This document shows, one piece after another, positions 11,057-24,764 of a stretch of 47,506 nt of DNA. Numbering within the stretch: the first letter of the stretch is position 1; each line of letters begins with the position of its first letter. Position numbers and translations under genes: made by a program. This DNA comes from Lindgomyces ingoldianus (lineage: Eukaryota > Ascomycota > Dothideomycetes > Pleosporales > Lindgomycetaceae): NCBI RefSeq assembly GCF_010093535.1, contig NW_022985189.1, forward strand, positions 16,919 to 64,424. The letters are read 5' to 3'. The notes beneath the pieces are model-generated. The model saw nothing but the letters and a program-made list of their open reading frames with translations. It did no database searches and was not told where the DNA came from.

Positions 11057-11944
11057 TTAAGTCCTATTCTTCACGCCGTTGAGCTTCTTCTCCTGGCTAA
11101 CGGGCTCCCTCACCATGATATCTAATTGCACATTCTTCTCTGCACGCTGCAGATGGACCGATCGACGTTCCTCAAAACCGAACTTACGATAGATCGTCGG
11201 GTTGACTGGGTTGCTAGACTCAAGGTAGCATGGCCTGCCTTCGCGATCTGCCTGGTTGGTCACATGCTCAATCAACTTGCGAGCATAGCCGTTGCGGGCA
11301 GCGCTAGGCCTAGTGCCGATATAGACGAGGTACCAACTCTCGTCGTCGCGGTCACCAAGCACACCATGCTTGACGTCGTGAAGGAGGGGGAGGAATTCGT
11401 TGAAGAAGCGACGTTTGCCTTCAGTGGAAAGCCTATAGTTGAGACGCCACATGCCACTGCGGAAGATGGTCCACATGTCGTCCATGTTCTGGCCCGGTGG
11501 CATCCTTACATCAAAGTCAACAAGCAAAGGTGAAGATACGACGCTGGATACTTACCAAAGAGCGACCGCACCAAAGTCTCCAATGGTGGTTACGAGGCCC
11601 TTCAAGATGTGAGCATACGTCACATATTCGAGAATTTCGACATGCAAGTTCCATTTCTCCTCCTCCGACCAATGCTCCCGATCAGGGACATCAATGAAGT
11701 AGCGAGCTACATCATCCTCAGCAAAAGCCTCCGCCAAACACATGGCAGCCTCCTTGTACTCGGCTGCCGTGACGACGCGAACGCCATCCGTTGCTGGACG
11801 GAATGAAGCAGTGGGCGTGGGCTTCTGCTGTAGGATTGTGAAACTGGTGGGAACATCATTGATCTGGGAGTTAGCATGGTTCAAGGCTGCTTTCGGTTCG
11901 ACAATTGCGATGCCGCCTGGAGCAGGGATAATGGTTTTGGCCAT
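11057..11944 (-). CDS. GNAT family N-acetyltransferase (two exons)
   Basis: Exon 1 is 11944-11556 and exon 2 is 11504-11057, joined across a 51-nt intron (GTAAGT donor at 11555, AG at 11506-11505). The join keeps the frame (837 nt, 278 aa) and creates the motif ALWMPPGQNMDDMW. Residues about 55-130 hold the N-terminal helix region (AAMCLAEAFAEDDVARYF). Residues 185-210 are the acetyl-CoA-binding motif A (WYLVYIGTRPSAARNGYARKL), and about 221-240 are motif B (CYLESSNPVNPTIYRKFGF). Family members transfer acetyl from acetyl-CoA to amines; the substrate here cannot be told. The Arg/Gln of the R/Q-x-x-G-x-G/A signature reads Ala, so catalytic competence is likely but not certain. No signal peptide is seen; a cytosolic or nuclear location is inferred. 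Confidence 0.88.
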
Positions 11945-13708
11945 GATTGTGGGTTCGTTCTTTTCTCTCTACTAGTATTGAGGTGGGATCTGCCGCTTCT
12001 CTTGATGGTAAGAACAGCCGTGTAAGCAGCCAGCGTGATGGTGTTGTCGCTGGGACAATGCACAGCCGCCCAGAAGTATGTCACTTGAACAAGGTATTCC
12101 TATGTGCGAAAGACCTTCAGTTCAAATTCCACTGCTGTCATGCAATTAGTCTGATTGCGGATGGTTGTGGCCGGGTCAGTCAGGATTGCGAGGCAGTCCC
12201 TTGGCTGCAATAGTATACCTTTTCAACGACGATCAGTATTTACGTTTCCGCTGGGCGAATACTATCTCCCGTATGTACTCTTGAGAGCTGAGTTCTCGAG
12301 ACTGATTCGACTCGAGAGGGAAACCGTAACGATGTAAAAGCTTGACGAATATCAACCGACATCAATAGGCGGAAGCTATATAAGCTGCCCTTGAGTGGTA
12401 AGTAAGTGGAGGAGGTGGGTGATCAATGCGGCTCCGTTGGATAACCAGTGGTTAAAGGACGTGGTTGGGAAGTGGAGTTAAAGGTGTAGGTGAATAGCGG
12501 AAGTAAATGTATGGCTGCGGAGCGCTCGGATCTTGCTTTTTCCAGCAGCCGTCGCTTGTCACAAGACTGCAGATGATAGCAGACTGTTTGCTGACTTGGC
12601 CAAGCAGCTGTGTTGGTGAAGTGGAGCGGAGAGTGGAGGATCGTTGGGCAAGACCGGCTGCAGCAGGAATGCGTGCGTCGTGGGGGTGAAGGAACGAGAA
12701 ACGGTTGGTGCAGAGAAAATGGGTGTGACAATAGAGTTCCGCAAGGTGGTATTGTATCTTTCAAAGAACGAACAAAGATGGGGGAAGCGAAACTTGATAT
12801 ACCTCTCCACCCTCACCCATGTAACGGCGACAACGCCCCTCGGTAGAGGTGGAGGCCATGCTAGCAAGCCGGGCGGGACCTGACCTGAGACGATTAGCTC
12901 TCCCGTCCACTCACGTTGGTGTCTGGGAAGCTCGAGCCTAGCTGTCATTCGGGGAGTGCTGTCACTGCCACTCCGCTGATCCGCGACGTCTGTAAGAAAA
13001 GTACAGCTGAATGGCTTCACCCAGAAGTGGTGGAAAGCTGGACCGCTGCGGACAGCGCCTCTCGTAATGTGTAAGGCGAGGTCTCACAGGTGCAGGCAGC
13101 GTTGGTCCAAGAGTGTGGGGTGGATCAGGGTTGGGTGCTCGGTAGTACTTGCTACAATTAGGTAAGCTCGACGACACTGGAGCAGGGGGCTCCCGTGAAT
13201 CGCTGCCAACATTCCTACATTCAAGGGACCAGGTTCTACAATTGAAGATGTGCCCTCAAAAATACGGAAGGCTTCCGCTGTCTACCTAGGATTGTTTACT
13301 CCAAATACCATTTTCTAGATTATTTCGAGGTCGCATGAGCACTTCCCTCTCCTGGAAGGCGCTGACCGCCGTAAACCGTTTGTCACCGAAAGAACTCGAT
13401 AGGAGGATTGTACACGTTCATGCAGGCCTGAGAAAAGCCATCGGCGGTTCCATGACTAGCACTACGTGGGGAATGATCAATTGAATCGAGAGCTGGATTG
13501 GATTGGGTTAAAACACTGCATGGTATCTTTTGAAAACAAGGCGTGCATGCTTTTGCATCGCCCTTTTGGAATCAGCCTTGCCCCAGACCAATGGAATCAA
13601 AAGGCTGTCATGTAGCCCCTCAATTGAAGCCCGACTGCACAATTACTTGGTATCTCAGTCAAAATATCTAGCTTGAGTTTCACTTTGACAACTGAGATAT
13701 CGGTTGGT
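11945..13708. other. Long intergenic region upstream of the GNAT gene
   Basis: About 1.76 kb with no convincing gene. A minus-strand frame of 153 codons (12559-13020) is Pro/Leu/Ser-rich, overlaps several other frames of similar length and has no domain. It looks like pyrimidine-rich promoter or 5' leader sequence for a minus-strand transcript. A small or fast-evolving gene cannot be excluded. Confidence 0.35.
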
Positions 13709-14667
<959 letters not shown>

Positions 14668-14826
14668 GGTTGTGATTCGAATTGGTGCTAAAATGAAGGT
14701 TTCTGAGAGTGAATACAGTGCTCGTTGAGGGTGTTGAGCTTGAGGGACGGATGGTCCAAACAAAGCTTTATCAATTTTAGGCCAAATGCGATCGAGACCC
14801 TGGCTCCAAATTGTGGCGCACGAAAT

Positions 14827-14872
14827 CACGTGCACTCACCAAGCCCGGTTTACTTTGGCACTCCGTGATTGG
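14827..14872 (-). promoter_or_regulatory. E-box (CACGTG) and CCAAT box upstream of IDI1
   Basis: CACGTG at 14827-14832, in the context ATCACGTGCA, lies 160 bp upstream of the IDI1 start. A CCAAT box on the coding strand is at 14868-14872. Fungal bHLH factors, including SREBP-type sterol regulators, bind E-box-like sites, and the HapB/C/E complex binds CCAAT. Linking them to this gene is inference from position only. Confidence 0.35.
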
Positions 14873-15189
14873 TCCATATTTGGCATATTTAGAATGTTTG
14901 CTTTCCGTTGCTTAGGGGACCTTTTAGTGCACAGCAACCACACGAAACTGCGTCTGATGAAATGAAGTACAGGTGTATTGTTGCATGGCCTTCATTACTG
15001 ACCAATGAGAACTTTTGACGTTCTTCTATCTGCACAAACCTATTGATCAGGCATGGTGAGGATGAGGTATCAAAGGAAATGACTTTTCCGTGGCCGGAAT
15101 ATGCAATAGATGACCGAACCCCAATCCGAGAATGAATGAACCAAAAGCACGGAACTCCAGGTGACTCAGCATCACAGATGGCTGGTTCT

Positions 15190-16829
<1,640 letters not shown>

Positions 16830-17485
16830 GATTGTTGGTGGGGAGTGTGGATGGAGGGACAGAAAGTTGGCGGAGCAGATCGGGGGTATTTGAAGGCTGG
16901 GAAGAAATTATTAGTGAGTCAAGGCCAAAATTCTCTTCCGTTGCCGATGATGATGAAAAGGCCAGGGCCGCGATCGGCTCTGCCATGGTAGCCAGCTCAG
17001 GCCTCGAAGTGGTCCAGGCTACGTGGAGGCGGGGAAGCCGCTTCTCGTCGAAAGGTTTTCCAGCACAAGCCCAGCACAAGCCCAGCACAATCATGCACGC
17101 AGGCAATCTCTGTTCCCCCGCAAACGCTGGGGAGCGGCGCTGCAATTCACTCAAGAGTGTAATTAACAAATAGCACTCTAGCTGTCTGCATATCTCGGCT
17201 TGTTCCGCTTCACCGTCCTACACCTGCATGCCTTGCTTCGACCTTACTCGTCGGAGCTCTCTTGATCTTTGTTACAACGCGACCTCTGCAGTAAAACCTG
17301 GCCGGTGGAACGGAGGCACTGGGGAATATTTGTTGCATTCAGTCGCCCTTGAGCCTAGAGTGGGCTGACCTGGATGAGTTGTTTAAGTGAAATTCATCTC
17401 TCAACCTCGGAACATTTTATCGCTCCATCGCTCCTAACAACCGACCGTTGCACGCTGTGCAGCATTGGTAACCACACACCACAAT
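16830..17485 (-). other. Homocitrate synthase promoter region
   Basis: 656 bp between the homocitrate synthase start and the end of the broken GFA gene. It holds the TGAGTCA site at 16915 and a short direct repeat, an 11-bp CAGCACAAGCC-type unit present two to three times at about 17060-17092. No gene is seen. Confidence 0.5.
16915..16921 (-). promoter_or_regulatory. Gcn4/CpcA (cross-pathway control) site, TGAGTCA
   Basis: A perfect TGAGTCA, the palindromic bZIP core bound by Gcn4 of yeast and CpcA/CPC1 of filamentous fungi, lies 86 bp upstream of the homocitrate synthase ATG. Amino-acid biosynthetic genes are the classic targets, so starvation induction is a reasonable inference. The spacing fits a proximal promoter element. 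Confidence 0.6.
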
Positions 17486-18121
17486 CTAATCTCGATGCAG
17501 GCCACCCTCAACTTGCCCTCTGCAGGTCTGAGAACTTTCCCGTGACGGCTTTGCCGCTAGACCTGTCTTGAAGATATTTGGACCCAGAAAGTCGTCCGTC
17601 ACACCAGGAATAACATTGTCTGCAAAGATGTGGTAGTTTGGATAGCAGAGCTTTCTCCCAACTCCTCCAATTCTAGGGATATGTTGACCGTACTCATCTT
17701 CCCAAGCGTTGGCCTCGTCGCGCCTTTCACACAACATCTCCTCATCAAAGGCCCCAGATTAATTTCTGTAAAGTCTGGCTCTTCGGTGTAGTTGAAAGTC
17801 AAAGCGCTGACACATGTCCCGCGGAGACCGCGGTAGCCTTCCGAAGATGAACTATAAGTCCTTGTAGCAAGGGTTGTCCTTAAGAGGGGGCGATATGGTC
17901 GCGGTAGGGAATCCGCAATTCTGGGGAAAGAGGCTGCCCCCATGCTTGCGGCACATGGTACATTGGCATACTCCATTCTAGGAACGTCAGCGAAGCCATA
18001 TCGAAGGCCATATATCAGCTCATACGCTCTTAGGAGGCCAATTCTCATCGTTTGGAAAGCTGATAGTGAATCTGATGGCTCCGCAGAGGCATCCGCGTGA
18101 TATGTTTCCAGGTCTATCCAT
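17486..18121 (-). pseudogene. GFA/CENP-V-type carbon-sulfur lyase-like gene, frameshifted
   Basis: Exon 1 (18121-18026) starts MDRPGN and carries RGCLCGAIRFTISFP. A 48-nt intron (GTATGA, CTGAC branch site, CTAG) leads to exon 2 at 17977 with GVCQCTMCRKHGGSLFPQN. These are the first zinc-binding cysteine groups of the GFA family, named for glutathione-dependent formaldehyde-activating enzyme. The frame then stops at 17854-17852. The match continues in a second frame (TYSSSSEGYRG, ALTFNYTEEPDFTEINLG) and in a third from about 17745 (EEMLCERRDEANAWEDEYG, KLCYPNYHIFADN, IPGVTD). Two frameshifts are therefore needed, and the usual C-x-x-C of the second zinc site reads RGTC. It is a decayed gene, or one with two sequencing indels. 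Unlike the flanking blocks it shows no RIP signature. Confidence 0.75.
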
Positions 18122-18839
18122 TCCCTATGAGCTTAGCAGAATCTGACTGGAAATGGAGTAAAAGGGGGAGTGAGAGAAACCTTGACAGCTGCTGAATTTA
18201 TGCAACCAAGCTTGTCGGAAGAAGGGCGTGCCTGTTGACGTCGATTAGGTATTGTAAGTGGCGGTCGCCCCACGGCCTCTGTCTTAGATCTAAAGACCTT
18301 CAAAACTTCCAATATATCTAATAGTATCTAAGAATTATTCACTTGAATTTTTGTCGATCACTGAAACGAGGGGACTATCACACTATCTAAAGCCGCTAAG
18401 GGTATGTAGCATGGACATGCGCTAAGACTGGGCACAAGTGAACTGCAGAAGATGAGTACGCCTCACTTTCCGTTCACACATTTGGACTCGAACTAGTTTG
18501 ATACGTGATGTGTGATAGTTGATTATTGTCGCCAGAATATATGTGAAAAAGCATTGTCGGGATTAGTCAGCGAGATGTTGCACGGTCCGGGCCACTTCGG
18601 TATTCAACCAACATGCTTCGACAACCACATCCAAGCTTAGGTTCATACCTACCAGTCATCTCCTCAGCCGTCGCTCGCTCTTGCTTGACGAGCTCACCAG
18701 GGGAGCAACAATGCATCACATCTCGTAGCCACTGAGCATGACACTCTTTACGGCGCTCTCAATCTATCCGCTCGAATAACCCACCATTCTCAGCAGTGCC
18801 AGCCCCACAAGCGGATACCACCCCCGTTTGCTGCCCACG
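18122..18839. other. Intergenic region between divergent genes
   Basis: About 720 bp between the 5' end of the broken GFA gene (minus) and the start of the Asi-like gene (plus), so it holds both upstream regions. No gene, tRNA or clear motif is seen. Confidence 0.45.
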
Positions 18840-21768
18840 ATGGACCAACCTCTCTCCTCGCTCACCAATGCGACCTCGTTCCTTCCTTCCTCGTCGGATC
18901 TACTCATGGCAGTGCCTCGTCTGCTTTCCAGGGCGGGCTTCTTCGCAGAGCATATTGACGGCATCTTCGGCAAGATCCGCGCGGGTGGTATCATGATTGC
19001 GGAGCCAACCACGTCCAACATTACGAATGCCACCATAGCCACCACGTCTAGAACTTTCATTCAGGAATCAGTTGCGGCAGCGGCGAGTGCGACACTTGTA
19101 AGCCAGGATGACGGAGTATTCTCTCCGCTACAGGCATTGAAGAATGTTGGGTCTTTCTTCGGCTACATGACTTCAAAATGGGCAATTGGTACCTTCACTG
19201 CGGTGAGTTTTGGGACTTTCTACGATTACATTGGTACAATCTACTGTTTGGGGGGGACTACTCGCTAATTCTATGCAGGCAATCCTGCTGAATCGCACCC
19301 ACTTCTATGCCTCCAGCCGAATTCCCCTCTCATTCAACAGAATGTATCTCCGCTTTGCGATATACATACTCCCAATGATGCTATTTCTATATCGCATACA
19401 AGGCATCCTTCGGGCGCTACGCTGTCAGACCTCGCCCAGCTGGTCTCAAATGCAATACGGCGCCCCGAGCAAAGAATTAGACACGGATTTCGCTGGGGAT
19501 GGTGGTTTATTATGGAAGACTGCTTCGTCTCTGCTCTTCTGGGAAGGCTTGGAGGCGTCTTGCAAAGCAGTCAACATGTTTCCCCCGGACCCCAGCTCCA
19601 CACGGCCCGCTGGCTCCCTTGCGTTGCTGTGGCCACTATTCCTTTCCCTCGGGTTTGGTCAATTCGTAGAGACCATGTCTTGTGCTCTTCAAGGCCTTCC
19701 GCAAATACAAGAGGTCGGGATGACTATCTTTGAGCATTCCTTGGCCTTCGCCGAAGCCGAGGCAGTTGTTACCAAGCCCCTAATTGATTCTCCGCGTTTC
19801 TGGAAGCCGAAGACCGTTTTCACTCCGGACGGCAATTCACTGTCCCTAGCCCATGCGTCCCTGTCACGGTTTGCCAATGTGCCACCTGAAGTCCTCCTGA
19901 TTTCTTTGATATCAAGCTTCAGTCACCTGACGAGCAATTTTCTTGCAGTCGTTGGGCTTCGGACACGATTTCGACTCGTCACAACAGGCATTTGGGGTTT
20001 CGCGTACATGTCCGCATTTGCGTGGAGTTTCATCAAATTTGCCACCGCCGTTTCAGAGCCGGGACCTCGGATTGGAGTCATCCGATTCCCTACTGTTTGC
20101 ATTGTGGGTTTCATTCCCCATCTCATAATTTTGGTGGGCATCTTAGCCTGCGGCGCGATCTATCTCCTTGCGTTTGGTCTCACATTGCTTTCGCCACCCC
20201 CCGGCCAACCTGAGAACCTTACTTGGCGAGAACGATTTGCTGTAGCGTATGGGAATCTACATGCAAACATACATCTATCGGCCATCACCCCGCTGACTAT
20301 CAGCTGGCACGAGGATTTCTACACAGCGATTCTGAAGGTCGGCTTCACTGTCCTCACAGCGGCAAGTGAAGCGGTGTATCTCAATGAAGGGTCGGGGATT
20401 AGTGTGCATCCAATGACATGGCTCGAAAAGAAACGACTCCAGGAACTTCTTACTCGACGACGGCGAGCTCGAAGGAGTTTTGCTACCATACCACCAGAAC
20501 TTCGTGGAAATGGCATCGCCGAAGGCATCGAAATCGACGATTGGAGTATATGTGACGATTCTTCCCCGTATCCTGCCTCCGGATATGGGAGAGAGAGAAA
20601 GACCGGGGAAGCCGCCGCCTCCTCCAACACTTCCAGAGTTCTTGGAAGAGACAGCGGTGTTGGACTTTCGCAACGTAGAGGGCGCTGGACTTTGACCTAC
20701 CAGTTTCTAAGAGGCATCTCCCTACTGCTCGTGGCTATTCAGGCAAAGATTCTCATGTCTGTGCTAGGAAAGCTACGGATTGCCTACAGTCCTAGATGGT
20801 TGGTCCGGCTTGCCAGACCTCAGTCCAACGAAAAGACATCACCTTTGACTTCAAGGCAATTCAGCACAGGAGCACAGATAGAGGCAACTCGGGTTTTACG
20901 GCCATCAGAACCATGGTTGGTTATTGATGAACAGACTCGCTTGCGACCTTCACTCGACTTGGACATGGAAGAGTTCGCCAGGAAAACACTGCGTACTGCT
21001 GGCTATTACGAAGAGCAAGGCAATAAAGAGACCGAAGAACATCTTACAGAATATCTCTACAATTGGTGGAGAACAGGCGGTAAATGGGGAGACGTTGACA
21101 CTAGCGGAGACTACATTCCTGCTCAGGATGACGATACCATAAGTATCTCCTCCACCACCACAACGGATCTCAGCAATGAATGGTCAGACATGGATGATGG
21201 ACGGAAGACGCCTACCAGAAGCTCGCCGTTCGTGCACAATCAAGAATCACCTCTAATATCAGAAAACTTCGTCCATATTTCTAATCTCTCTCGCCTCCTC
21301 GATCCCCAAACACAAGAGGACCGAGAAGAGGCTCGACTTCTGTCACGGCATTTGCAGACTCCTGGAATCCTCACGCGGTCCCAGTATCGAATGCTAGTCG
21401 AGCGTGATGAAGCTCGGGTCTTCACGTCTTCTTCTCGTTATCGGTTGACAGGTTTTGGAAACGGCCAAATGACAGCAGAACAGGAGGAGAAGTTGCTGGA
21501 AGAGTACATTGTGAACCGCCGGAAAGTCACCATGGAAGCGTCTGGCCTAGGTACCTCCGCTACCTGGGATAATGGTGCTGAGGGCATGGGGTCGGAAGGC
21601 CCACAATGTGTTGTTTGCCAAATTAGTCCGAGGACTGTCTTGGTCTGGCCGTGTGGATGTCTGTCGCTATGTGACGAGTGCCGAGTTGGTTTGGCGTCGA
21701 AGAACTACACGACATGTGTGTGCTGTAGGACGAATGTTGTGGCTTACTCGCGTTTGTACGTGCCGTAG
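18840..21768 (+). CDS. Asi1/Asi3-like membrane RING ubiquitin ligase
   Basis: Exon 1 (18840-19202) and exon 2 (19279-21768) join in phase 0 across a 76-nt intron (GTGAGT, GCTAAT branch site, GCAG), giving 950 residues. The first in-frame ATG is MDQPLSSLTN at 18840. Several hydrophobic segments follow (about 143-162, 232-253, 323-347, 354-376, and a long one at 392-424 that may be a hairpin). Then come acidic, Ser/Thr-rich disordered parts and a C-terminal RING with cysteines at about 898, 901, 913, 915, 919, 922, 934 and 937. The architecture (multi-pass membrane N-terminus, extreme C-terminal RING) is that of Asi1/Asi3, the inner-nuclear-membrane E3 subunits for protein quality control in yeast. 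The cysteine at 915 sits where C3HC4 RINGs have His. Assignment is by architecture and RING pattern; the residue counts are manual. Confidence 0.85.
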
Positions 21769-22690
21769 ATGCATAAATGAGTCTAGATTGGAGGGAGCAT
21801 TTGGGCTAGCGTTATATTTCTTTGTAGATATGTTTGTGTATATTTCATTGTGTTCGTTCGGCCTAAGAGCGCTTGGAGAAATTCTCCACGCTTGAGCGAT
21901 GTGGCAGCGCTCCCTATTGTGGTACCATCGTAAATAGATACTTGGCTAACACCGGTAGCTAAACATGACCACGTTCTTAGGCGAAACACCACGACTTCGG
22001 GCTCGTCCATGAAGGGTCCCATATGCCATTTAACATGTCTCGAAAAATGAACGGATTGAATTTAGATGAGGCAGAGGAGCTGAAGCAATAGCCAGCGCTT
22101 CCAACTGTACGTAATACAATTCAACTTGACTAAATCTAGAACGTTACGTCTAACTTTCTTAGTACGTTTCTATATAATTAACATAAAGACTACTTACAAA
22201 TTTTAACAATAATAATTAAGAATCCTTATACAGCTTAATAACTTAGCAGAAGTTATAATATAACGCTAGAATAAATATAATCTAAAAGAGCTAAAAGCTT
22301 AGAGTAAATTACTCTTTAGCAGAGCTAGTTCTTTTGTAATTAAAAAGCCTTAATTATCTCTTTAGAAACATAGTTCTTATTAAAGTAGCAAGTTTTTCTT
22401 TTACTAAAGAAGGCTTTCTTGCAGTTATAGAACATGCACAAGATAGAGAGGAAATTAAAAGCAATTTTAAAAAGTGTAGAGTAGAAGAAACTTTTTACTT
22501 TTATTTACTATATATAAGAATCTATAAATAAGAGGCTGTTATTCTTAGCTATAGTAAAGTTCTTTTAATTAAATCTATAATACTACTATTACTTTAAAGT
22601 TTTCTACTATCTTTTATATAAGTAATTACTAGTAAGAAAAGAAATGTTTATAAAAAAAGTTTTTTTTAAATTTATTATTATAATAGTTGC
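21769..22690. other. Edge of the gene island and start of the AT-rich block
   Basis: Normal-composition DNA, the 3' flank of the Asi-like gene, continues to about 22140. Composition then shifts abruptly to AT-rich. Positions 22385-22540 have a plus-strand frame with few stops that I cannot match to a known family; it may be a transposon remnant. Confidence 0.45.
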
Positions 22691-22692
22691 TA

Positions 22693-23348
22693 ACGTACTC
22701 TACAGGCAAGTTGCTTATACACCTAAGTTGCTTACTTTTACTAAGACTCTACTAAACTACTTTTCTTATACTAATGTATTTCTAATAACACTACTTAAAT
22801 ATGCTAAAAGAATATTAGATATAGCTTACACTTTAAGCTTTTAAATAAAACATAACACACTTAAAGTAACATACTACAGCTATAACAACTAGCTATCTAG
22901 GTATGTCCTAGGCCAACATAGCCTAGCCTAGACTACACTAGGCAGTCCTAGACAACTCTTAACTTGTACTATTAACCCTGCACTTTCTAGACAACGCCTA
23001 CCTTGCCTAAAGCTAAGCATTCTAGAAAGGTAATACTTTAAATTTAACCTATAGCATACTAGATTTGTTGCTACTAGCGCTGCCATGCCTGGCTCTCTAA
23101 AGAAGTATATAGCTAGCTGTAGAAACCCTCTTTAGATAGCAGAGGGTTGCCTTAGAAATTAGGCAGGTACTAATTATACTTCTATGTTATAGTTATACTC
23201 TTGTTAGTTAACGCACATTTTAATTTTAAAGTGTATACCCTGTTTTTACAATATCTATATATAAAGTTTTTTAAAAATAATAAATAACTAATATACTAAA
23301 TAACTTATATAAGCTAATTTTATAGCTAACTTATAAAAGCTAAGTAAT
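22693..23348 (+). mobile_element. 5' end of a pogo-type element (A family), interrupted
   Basis: It begins TA-ACGTACTCTACAGGCAAG, the same terminal repeat as at 25871 and 26436. It follows those copies for about 190 bp, then again at about 23250-23345 (AAAAATAATAAATAACTA onward). About 365 bp of unrelated, less AT-rich sequence (about 22885-23250) interrupts it; I cannot classify that insert. The element is broken again at 23349, where the gypsy-2 LTR candidate begins, so its remaining part should lie beyond the right end of the window. Confidence 0.6.
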
Positions 23349-24237
23349 TGTTACAATCCTTGCTTTGTAGAAGCACTTAGGTCGTTGTTGTTCCTAGTAG
23401 GGTAGGACGGAAGGTAGGGGCCGACAGCAGAGTGTACAGTCCTAAGTAATGGCTATTAGGCTAATAGAGTAAGGTAGGGTGACTAGATTATAGTTTGTCT
23501 CTATAGCAGCAGTATAGTAGCTAGGTTAAACAGTCCTGTTAGACAGAATTAGAGGTATATATGTTGTAAGATATATAAATAGTATTACAGCTTTTTAAAA
23601 AGCTAGAATGCTACTTAGTTTATATAAAAAATAAACTAAACATTAAACACACCTTTTTAAAAATTGTTTAAGGTTAGAACTATATACATATGTAATAGTG
23701 CTAAGAATAAGTTAGATAAGTTTACTAAGTTTATAGCATAGTAAACTTACTTAACTTATTAAACTTATTTAACTTATAGCTTATCTTTTTATTAAATAAT
23801 ACATTCCTTTATAATCTTAGGCAGCTGCGCTGCTTCTGCATCTTCTAATTAGTCTATAAACAAGCTCTACTCTAACCTAGCTAGATTATAGAGCACTTTA
23901 GGTAGAGTTATGTTAGTCTAACTATAGACTATAACATGCTGCCTCCTCTCTCTAGCAGCGTCCTTGCTGCTCTGCTTACACAACTACGTTAGTAAAAGTT
24001 TACTTATAAAGTAAGTGCCTACCTACTAAAAGGTGTTTGTAATATCTATTTTTTTATACTATATAGCTTATTAGTCTTATTTATTTTATTATTCTTATAC
24101 TACTCTCTATCTTAATCTTTTTTATTAGATAAAGATAAGACTCTGTAACATTTACTAGTTATTAGAGTTATTTTATATGCTAACTCTATTCTTAAACAGG
24201 TGTATAGAATGTGTAAAAAAAAAAAATTAGTGTAACA
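23349..24237 (-). repeat. Candidate 3' LTR of gypsy-2
   Basis: The stretch begins TGTTACA and ends TGTAACA, giving inverted 7-bp ends with TG...CA. It is preceded by GTAAT (23344-23348), a possible target duplication. The bases just inside (24238-24260), read on the minus strand, are purine-rich (AGAAATAAAGG), as expected of a polypurine tract. The partner LTR is outside the window, so this is a proposal. Confidence 0.4.
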
Positions 24238-24764
24238 CCTTTATTTCTAACATAGTGTAAGACTAGTTAGAAAAAGAAAAGAAAAAGCTTTTATAATTTA
24301 CTAAGGCTTTACAAGTTTAAAAGTAAAAGCTTTTAAAAAAGTAGATAGAATAAATCTAAAAGCAGATTTATTTACTATAAAAGATAGTAGAGGTAAAGAA
24401 AAGAGAGTGTTTTAAATAAGATTATATCTTAAAATTACTAAATTTGCTAGAGGTTTATTATACATAGTACTTAAAAGAGGACCTTTTCTTCTTAGATAAA
24501 ATAGCAGCTTTTAAGGCAATAGTAAAGAGTTAATTACCTCTCTAACTTTTTTTATAAGTACTTGTCTTTAAAGGCTGCTGCTATCTAATAATAATGTAGC
24601 TGCTTTTTTTAAGATAAGTGCTTTATTGCTTAGCTAGTTTTTTTTTTTTTAGAAAAGTCTAAAGATACTTTTACACTAACTATTACACATTTTATAGGTT
24701 TTTAGCTAGTTTTTAAGTGTTTTTACTAGTAAGCTATCTAAGCTATCTAAGCTATTTTACTATT

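Noticed and set aside
12110..12140. GTTCAAATTCC resembling a tRNA B-box
   Set aside because: No matching A-box, acceptor stem or cloverleaf could be found around it.
12559..13020. 153-codon minus-strand frame upstream of the GNAT gene
   Set aside because: Pro/Leu/Ser-rich, overlapped by several frames of similar length, no domain and no splice support; it looks like pyrimidine-rich leader or promoter DNA.
15162..15168. TGACTCA as a second cross-pathway-control site
   Set aside because: It lies just 3' of the homocitrate synthase stop and about 500 bp from the IDI1 start; probably coincidental.
18828..18839. Start of the Asi-like protein at an upstream non-ATG codon
   Set aside because: The frame is open there, but the first ATG is at 18840 and gives a normal N-terminus.
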